Origin: CAZZKJ01 sp964654695
GTDB lineage: Bacteria > Krumholzibacteriota > Krumholzibacteriia > WVZY01
Assembly (NCBI GenBank): GCA_964654695.1
Contig: CAZZKJ010000050.1
Span: 1-17,451, forward strand
DNA: 17,451 nt
Reading direction: 5' to 3'
In this document: positions 13,896 to 17,451 of the stretch, piece after piece
Layout of the letters: the number at the start of each line of letters is the position of its first letter
How positions within the stretch are numbered: the stretch's first letter is position 1
Translations under genes and position numbers: made by a program
The notes under the pieces: generated by a model
What the model saw: only the letters and a program-made list of their open reading frames with translations
Told to the model about the DNA's origin: nothing
Databases searched by the model: none

Positions 13896-13911
13896 TATCA
13901 AATCCTCCCTT

Positions 13912-14262
13912 TCAGCTCTTATCTTCGAGCAAAGATACAATCACTTTAATGTGACTGCTTCGTTTTCTTATTCTATATGCCCTGCCCTGAGCCCGAGGTC
14001 TGATCCTGTACAAGGTGCGGCCTTCATCAACCATAATGGTTTTTACAATCATATCTTCCGCGTCAACCGTGCCGCCTTTCATGTTCACCATGTTGTGCAT
14101 GGCCGATTTGATGGTCTTGCCGACCGGCTCGGCCGCAGCCCTGCTGATGAACTTAAGGATCTCCAGCGCTTCCTCGACGTTCTTCCCTCGAACCAGATCG
14201 GCAACCTGCCGTACCTTGCGGGCAGGGTATCCAGTTTCACGGGCAATCGCTCTTGCTTCCAT
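13912..14262 (-). CDS. rplV: 50S ribosomal protein L22
   Basis: uL22, whose long beta-hairpin lines the exit tunnel near the macrolide site. It has 116 residues: ARKVRQVADLVRGKNVEEALEILKF at the start, KTIKSAMHNMVNMKGGTVDAEDMIVKTIMVDEG, and the hairpin RIRPRAQGRAYRIRKRSSHIKVIVS near 87-109. The RAQGRA tip region is conserved. GGAGG lies 8 nt before the ATG. It follows rpsS by 27 nt. Confidence 0.98.
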   Translation of the reverse strand: MEARAIARETGYPARKVRQVADLVRGKNVEEALEILKFISRAAAEPVGKTIKSAMHNMVNMKGGTVDAEDMIVKTIMVDEGRTLYRIRPRAQGRAYRIRKRSSHIKVIVSLLEDKS

Positions 14263-14289
14263 TCACAGACCTCCAGGAACTCCCGCCTG

Positions 14290-14580
14290 TCAACTCTTAG
14301 GACCTTTTTGGGCTTTCATGCTTTTGCTTGTGTGGCCCCTGTAAGTCCTCGTCGCCGCAAACTCTCCGATTTTGTGTCCGACCATGTTCTCGTTTATGAA
14401 AATCGGGATGAACTTGTTGCCGTTATGAACGGCAAGAGTGTGCCCTACCATCTCCGGAGAAATAGTAGATCTCCGCGACCAGGTTTTTACGACGCGCTTA
14501 TTACTTCTTTGCATCATGCCCAGAATCTTATTTAAAAGCTTCTGATCAATAAAAGGCCCTTTTTTTAGACTTCTACCCAT
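14290..14580 (-). CDS. rpsS: 30S ribosomal protein S19
   Basis: uS19 of the 30S head, which pairs with S13 and faces the A site. It has 96 residues: GRSLKKGPFIDQKLLNKI, then KTWSRRSTISPEMVGHTLAVHNGNKFIPIFINENMVGHKIGEFAATRTYRGH. All signature parts are present. GAGGA lies near the ATG. It sits 17 nt after rplB. Confidence 0.98.
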   Translation of the reverse strand: MGRSLKKGPFIDQKLLNKILGMMQRSNKRVVKTWSRRSTISPEMVGHTLAVHNGNKFIPIFINENMVGHKIGEFAATRTYRGHTSKSMKAQKGPKS

Positions 14581-14597
14581 TGATTTTTCCTCGTTGG

Positions 14598-15428
14598 TTA
14601 CTTCTTCTTCGATCGGCGTTTTACTATGTATTTGTCGCTCGGTTTTTTGCCGCGCGTTTTATAACCCTTTGTGGGTTTGCCCCATGGCGTCACGGGATGG
14701 CGGCCGCCGCTGGATTTGCCTTCACCGCCGCCCAACGGGTGATCCACCGGGTTCATGGCAACCCCCCGGACAGACGGACGCTTGCCCATCCATCTCGATT
14801 TACCCGCTTTGCCGTAGAAAATGTTCTCATGATCAAGATTTCCGACCTGCCCTATAGTGGCAAAACATTCTTTGCGCACCATGCGGACCTCGCCGGAAGG
14901 CTGCCTGAGCTGAACATAATTTCCTTCTTTAGCCATGATTTGTGCGTAAGCACCGGCCGACCGCACAAGCTGTCCGCCCTTGCCGTGGACCATTTCTATA
15001 TTGTGCACCATGGTCCCCAGCGGGATTTTTTCCAGAGGCAGGGCATTCCCGGGTTTAATATCGGCTTTGCCCCCGGACAGAATCGTATCTCCAACCTTCA
15101 AGCCTTCGGGCGCCAGGATATATCTCTTTTCTCCGTCGACGTAATGAAGAAGAGCAATCCGGGCTGAGCGGTTCGGGTCGTATTCGAGGGAGGCAACCTT
15201 GGCGTTAATATCAATTTTATCGCGCTTGAAATCAATAACCCTGTAGCGCTGCTTGTGCCCTCCACCCCGGCGGCGGGCGGTAATCCGTCCGCGGTTGTTT
15301 CTTCCCCCGGACTTCTTAAGAGGCTTGAGAAGCGATTTCTCCGGTTCCGTCCTGGTAAGATTCGAAAAATCCGAAACCGTCCTGTACCTGAGAGTCGGGG
15401 TAATAGGCTTGAATTTCTTAATCGGCAT
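14598..15428 (-). CDS. rplB: 50S ribosomal protein L2
   Basis: uL2, needed for subunit joining and peptidyl transfer. It has 276 residues. It starts PIKKFKPITPTLRYRTV; the RNA-binding core has GGRNNRGRITARRRGGGHKQRYRVIDF (41-67). The near-universal loop is MNPVDHPLGGGEG (225-237): the key His (H229 of E. coli) is kept as H230, but the following His (E. coli 231) is Leu 232. It ends TPWGKPTKGYKTRGKKPSDKYIVKRRSKKK. ATG 15428 matches the family N-terminus, but its GGAAGAG is far (about 13 nt). The in-frame TTG at 15434 is better spaced and would add two residues. It is 19 nt after rplW. Confidence 0.97.
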   Translation of the reverse strand: MPIKKFKPITPTLRYRTVSDFSNLTRTEPEKSLLKPLKKSGGRNNRGRITARRRGGGHKQRYRVIDFKRDKIDINAKVASLEYDPNRSARIALLHYVDGEKRYILAPEGLKVGDTILSGGKADIKPGNALPLEKIPLGTMVHNIEMVHGKGGQLVRSAGAYAQIMAKEGNYVQLRQPSGEVRMVRKECFATIGQVGNLDHENIFYGKAGKSRWMGKRPSVRGVAMNPVDHPLGGGEGKSSGGRHPVTPWGKPTKGYKTRGKKPSDKYIVKRRSKKK

Positions 15429-15447
15429 CTGCAATCACATCTCTTCC

Positions 15448-15750
15448 TTAGACGATGTCGAATATCTCGATCGATTCGTCTTCCGACAGGGTAACGAAAG
15501 CTTTTTTCCAGTTCGGCTTCGTCCCTTCGAAACGGCCGGATTTGTTCATTACAACGCTCGTCTTGCCTCTGTAAACGGCCGTCGTAACATTCTTGACATG
15601 AACGTTGAAAAGCTTTTCCACGGCCTGCTTGATTTGCCTCTTATTGGCCCTCACGTCAACCTGGAAGACATACTTATTGGAGGTGTTTTTCAAAATCGTA
15701 TTCTTCTCGGTAATAAGAGGTTTTTTGATTATCATCCTGATATCTCTCAC
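15448..15750 (-). CDS. rplW: 50S ribosomal protein L23 (GTG start)
   Basis: uL23, at the tunnel exit, the docking site of trigger factor and SRP. It has 100 residues: RDIRMIIKKPLITEKNTIL, then NKYVFQVDVRANKRQIKQAVEKLFNVHVKNVTTAVYRGK and a C-terminal strand with KPNWKKAFVTLSEDESIEIFDIV. The start is GTG 15750, overlapping the rplD stop (GTGA). An internal ATG at 15735 would lose the conserved first residues. Confidence 0.97.
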   Translation of the reverse strand: MRDIRMIIKKPLITEKNTILKNTSNKYVFQVDVRANKRQIKQAVEKLFNVHVKNVTTAVYRGKTSVVMNKSGRFEGTKPNWKKAFVTLSEDESIEIFDIV

Positions 15751-16376
15751 GATTCGAACACCTCCTCCATTTTCCTGATCGCTCTCTCGGTAATTATCAA
15801 TTTATCAGCCCACAAAACGTCATATGTATTTACCATGTGTCCACGGGTGGTTTTCAGTCCCTGGATATTTCTCGAGGATTTTATCACCGTGTCCGAAGAA
15901 CCCTCGGACACAAAAAGAATTTTCTTGCCGTAGGACTCCATCTTTTTCAACAGTTCGCAGAAGATTTTCGTTTTCGGCTCGGGATAATCCAAATCTTCGA
16001 CGATAATGACATTGCCTTCTCCGGCTTTTGCCGACAAAACGGACAGAAGGGCGAGTCTTTTGACTTTCTTAGGCAGCTTGATGCTGTAATCCCTGGGATG
16101 AGGACCGAAGACCACACCACCGCCTTTCCAAATCGGGGATCTGGAAGTACCTGCGCGGGCCCGCCCGGTACCTTTCTGGCGGAAGGGCTTGCTGCCCCCG
16201 CCTCTGACGTCGGAACGCTCCTTGGTCGAGGCGTTTCCCTGTCTCTGATTGGCAAGATAAGAGCGAACGGCTTCGTACACGACATGCTCATTTATTTCAT
16301 GCGCGAAGAGCCCATCAGGAAGTTCCCGGTTTCCCTTGTCATTGCCGTCTTTTGCATAACATTTAGCCGTTGCCAT
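15747..16376 (-). CDS. rplD: 50S ribosomal protein L4
   Basis: uL4, whose long loop lines the exit tunnel and the macrolide site. In E. coli it also represses the S10 operon through the leader before rpsJ, which is absent here. It has 209 residues. The tunnel loop reads RGGGSKPFRQKGTGRARAGTSRSPIWKGGGVVFGPHPRDYS (about 58-98). The C-terminal globular part ends WADKLIITERAIRKMEEVFES. GAGGA lies 4 nt before the ATG. It overlaps rplW by 4 nt and follows rplC by 40 nt. Confidence 0.97.
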   Translation of the reverse strand: MATAKCYAKDGNDKGNRELPDGLFAHEINEHVVYEAVRSYLANQRQGNASTKERSDVRGGGSKPFRQKGTGRARAGTSRSPIWKGGGVVFGPHPRDYSIKLPKKVKRLALLSVLSAKAGEGNVIIVEDLDYPEPKTKIFCELLKKMESYGKKILFVSEGSSDTVIKSSRNIQGLKTTRGHMVNTYDVLWADKLIITERAIRKMEEVFES

Positions 16377-16416
16377 TTTATCCTCTATAGTTCTGGTGCC
16401 GCTCGTTTTCCAATTA

Positions 16417-17034
16417 CTATTTTTTTCTTACGAACAATATTCCGTTGACTCCGCCGGGAACGGCGCCCCGTACGAAGAGTAGATTGTTTTCGACGTCCAC
16501 CTGGATGACTTTAAGATTCTTAACCGTCATACGCGCGCCTCCCATTCTTCCGGCAAGTTTCTTGCCCTTGAATATCCTGCTCGGAGTCGCACAATTGCCG
16601 ACTGCGCCCGGAACGCGGTGGTTTTTGCATCCGTGGGTTTCCTTGCCGCCCTTGAAGCCGTGCCTCTTGGTAACACCGGCAAAACCGCAGCCCTTCGTGA
16701 CTCCCGCTATATGAACTTCCTTGGCATCCTCGAACAGTTTTGCTCCAAGAGATTCTCCAACTTTGAAGCCGGAAACATCATCGACCCTGACTTCCCTGAG
16801 AATCCTGTGAGGCCCGATTTTCGCGGATTTGAAATGCCCCCGATACGGCCGGGTAGTTCTGCTTTCTTTAACCGGTTCGAAGCCGATTTGAACGGCTGAA
16901 TATCCGTCCTTTTCGGTAGTTTTAATCTGGACGACCGGGCAGGGTCCGAGCTGAATCACAGACACGGGCTCGGCTCTTCCGGATTCCTGGAAGATCTGGG
17001 TCATTCCCATCTTTTTGCCGATTAGGGCTTCCAT
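16417..17034 (-). CDS. rplC: 50S ribosomal protein L3
   Basis: uL3, an assembly initiator that reaches the peptidyl transferase centre. It has 205 residues: EALIGKKMGMTQIFQESGRAEPVSVIQLGPC, then the central TKGCGFAGVTKRHGFKGGKETHGCKNHRVPGAVGNCATPSRIFKGKKLAGRMG (about 114-166). It ends VRGAVPGGVNGILFVRKK. The Gln that PrmB methylates in E. coli (QNQTPG) is replaced here by NCATPS, so that modification is not expected. GGAGG lies 8 nt before the ATG. It follows rpsJ by 57 nt. Confidence 0.98.
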   Translation of the reverse strand: MEALIGKKMGMTQIFQESGRAEPVSVIQLGPCPVVQIKTTEKDGYSAVQIGFEPVKESRTTRPYRGHFKSAKIGPHRILREVRVDDVSGFKVGESLGAKLFEDAKEVHIAGVTKGCGFAGVTKRHGFKGGKETHGCKNHRVPGAVGNCATPSRIFKGKKLAGRMGGARMTVKNLKVIQVDVENNLLFVRGAVPGGVNGILFVRKK

Positions 17035-17091
17035 GTATTAGCCTCCAAAACGAATTCAACCCTATCTCCGGCCGTTGAGACCGGGACAGAT

Positions 17092-17400
17092 TCAGGTTTT
17101 AATTTCTATATCCACGCCCGCCGGCAAAACCAACTTGGTCAAATCATCTATCGTCTGCTGGGTGGTGTGGGTTAAATCTATTAATCTCTTGTGTATGCGA
17201 ATCTCGAACTGCTCGCGGGATTTTTTATTGACATGCGGCGACCTCAACACGGTGTATACGCTTCTCCGAGTCGGCAGAGGAATCGGGCCCTTTACCCTCG
17301 CGCCCGTTCTCTTCGCGGTTTTGACTATCTCGTCGGTGGTTTTGTCGAGCGTAGCATGCTCGAAAGCCTTGAGCTTTATTCGGATTTTTTGAGCGTTCAT
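17092..17400 (-). CDS. rpsJ: 30S ribosomal protein S10
   Basis: uS10 of the 30S head, also the NusE partner of NusB in antitermination. It has 102 residues: QKIRIKLKAFEHATLDKTTDEIVKTAKRTGARVKGPIPLPTRRSVYTVLRSPHVNKKSREQFEIRIHKRLIDL is canonical, including the PLPTRR motif. The ATG overlaps the tuf stop as ATGA. This removes any room for the long leader that regulates rpsJ in E. coli. First gene of the S10 block. Confidence 0.98.
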   Translation of the reverse strand: MNAQKIRIKLKAFEHATLDKTTDEIVKTAKRTGARVKGPIPLPTRRSVYTVLRSPHVNKKSREQFEIRIHKRLIDLTHTTQQTIDDLTKLVLPAGVDIEIKT

Positions 17401-17451
17401 TCTATAACCTCGGTTACGACACCGGCGCCCACGGTCCGCCCGCCTTCGCGT
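17397..17451 (-). CDS. tuf: Elongation factor Tu, C-terminal end (partial)
   Basis: The last 17 codons plus stop, reading REGGRTVGAGVVTEVIE, the conserved C-terminus of EF-Tu domain 3. It is cut by the window edge, so the rest lies to the right. The stop TGA shares bases with the rpsJ ATG. tuf upstream of rpsJ is the usual str-S10 arrangement. Confidence 0.93.
   Translation of the reverse strand, partial: REGGRTVGAGVVTEVIE

Noticed and set aside
13896..13940. Upstream extension of S3 by 15 residues
   Set aside because: It overlaps rplV, and the family starts at MGQKTNP, which has its own strong ribosome site.

Overview
The window is a single, almost gapless minus-strand run of 32 genes. It is the bacterial S10, spc and alpha ribosomal-protein operons fused end to end, entered from the 3' end of tuf (right edge) and running leftward. 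No convincing gene lies on the plus strand. The organism is a bacterium. Base composition is moderate, Shine-Dalgarno (SD) sequences are common, and the adenylate kinase is the long, four-cysteine type. S14, S4, L24 and L36 are the zinc-binding forms. An exported GHL10-type glycosidase suggests a diderm envelope. Sequence flavour, such as the S13 tail, would fit an FCB-like or related candidate phylum, but this is inference at low confidence.

Right to left, the S10 block is tuf (last 17 codons)-rpsJ-rplC-rplD-rplW-rplB-rpsS-rplV-rpsC-rplP-rpmC-rpsQ (17451 to 12237). The spc block is rplN-rplX-rplE-rpsN(Zn type)-rpsH-rplF-rplR-rpsE-rpmD-rplO-secY (12163 to 6612), followed by adk-map-infA-rpmJ (6559 to 4701). 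The alpha block is rpsM-rpsK-rpsD-rpoA-rplQ (4673 to 1437). The run ends with a translationally coupled gene for a secreted GHL10/DUF187-family glycosyl hydrolase (1459 to 185). The left 153 bases hold two copies of a 57-bp GC-rich repeat with a nested hairpin, spaced at 96 bp.

Functionally the run makes about half of the ribosome's proteins, the RNA polymerase alpha subunit, the Sec translocon channel, initiation factor IF1, methionine aminopeptidase and adenylate kinase. Intergenic gaps are 103 nt or less. Several junctions are 4-nt ATGA/GTGA overlaps, and I see no convincing internal terminator or promoter. Co-transcription from a promoter upstream of tuf, outside the window, is therefore likely.

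This is not a defence or mobile system. The unusual points are small-scale. (1) A 62-nt overprint has the S5 C-terminal tail and the L30 N-terminus sharing DNA. (2) Short open frames lie just upstream of rpsE, rpsD and secY. (3) rpsM and rpsK both start with TTG. (4) L17 carries an internal insertion and a long charged tail. (5) A cell-envelope hydrolase is hard-wired to the end of the ribosomal operon. (6) The 57-bp structured repeat lies just past it.
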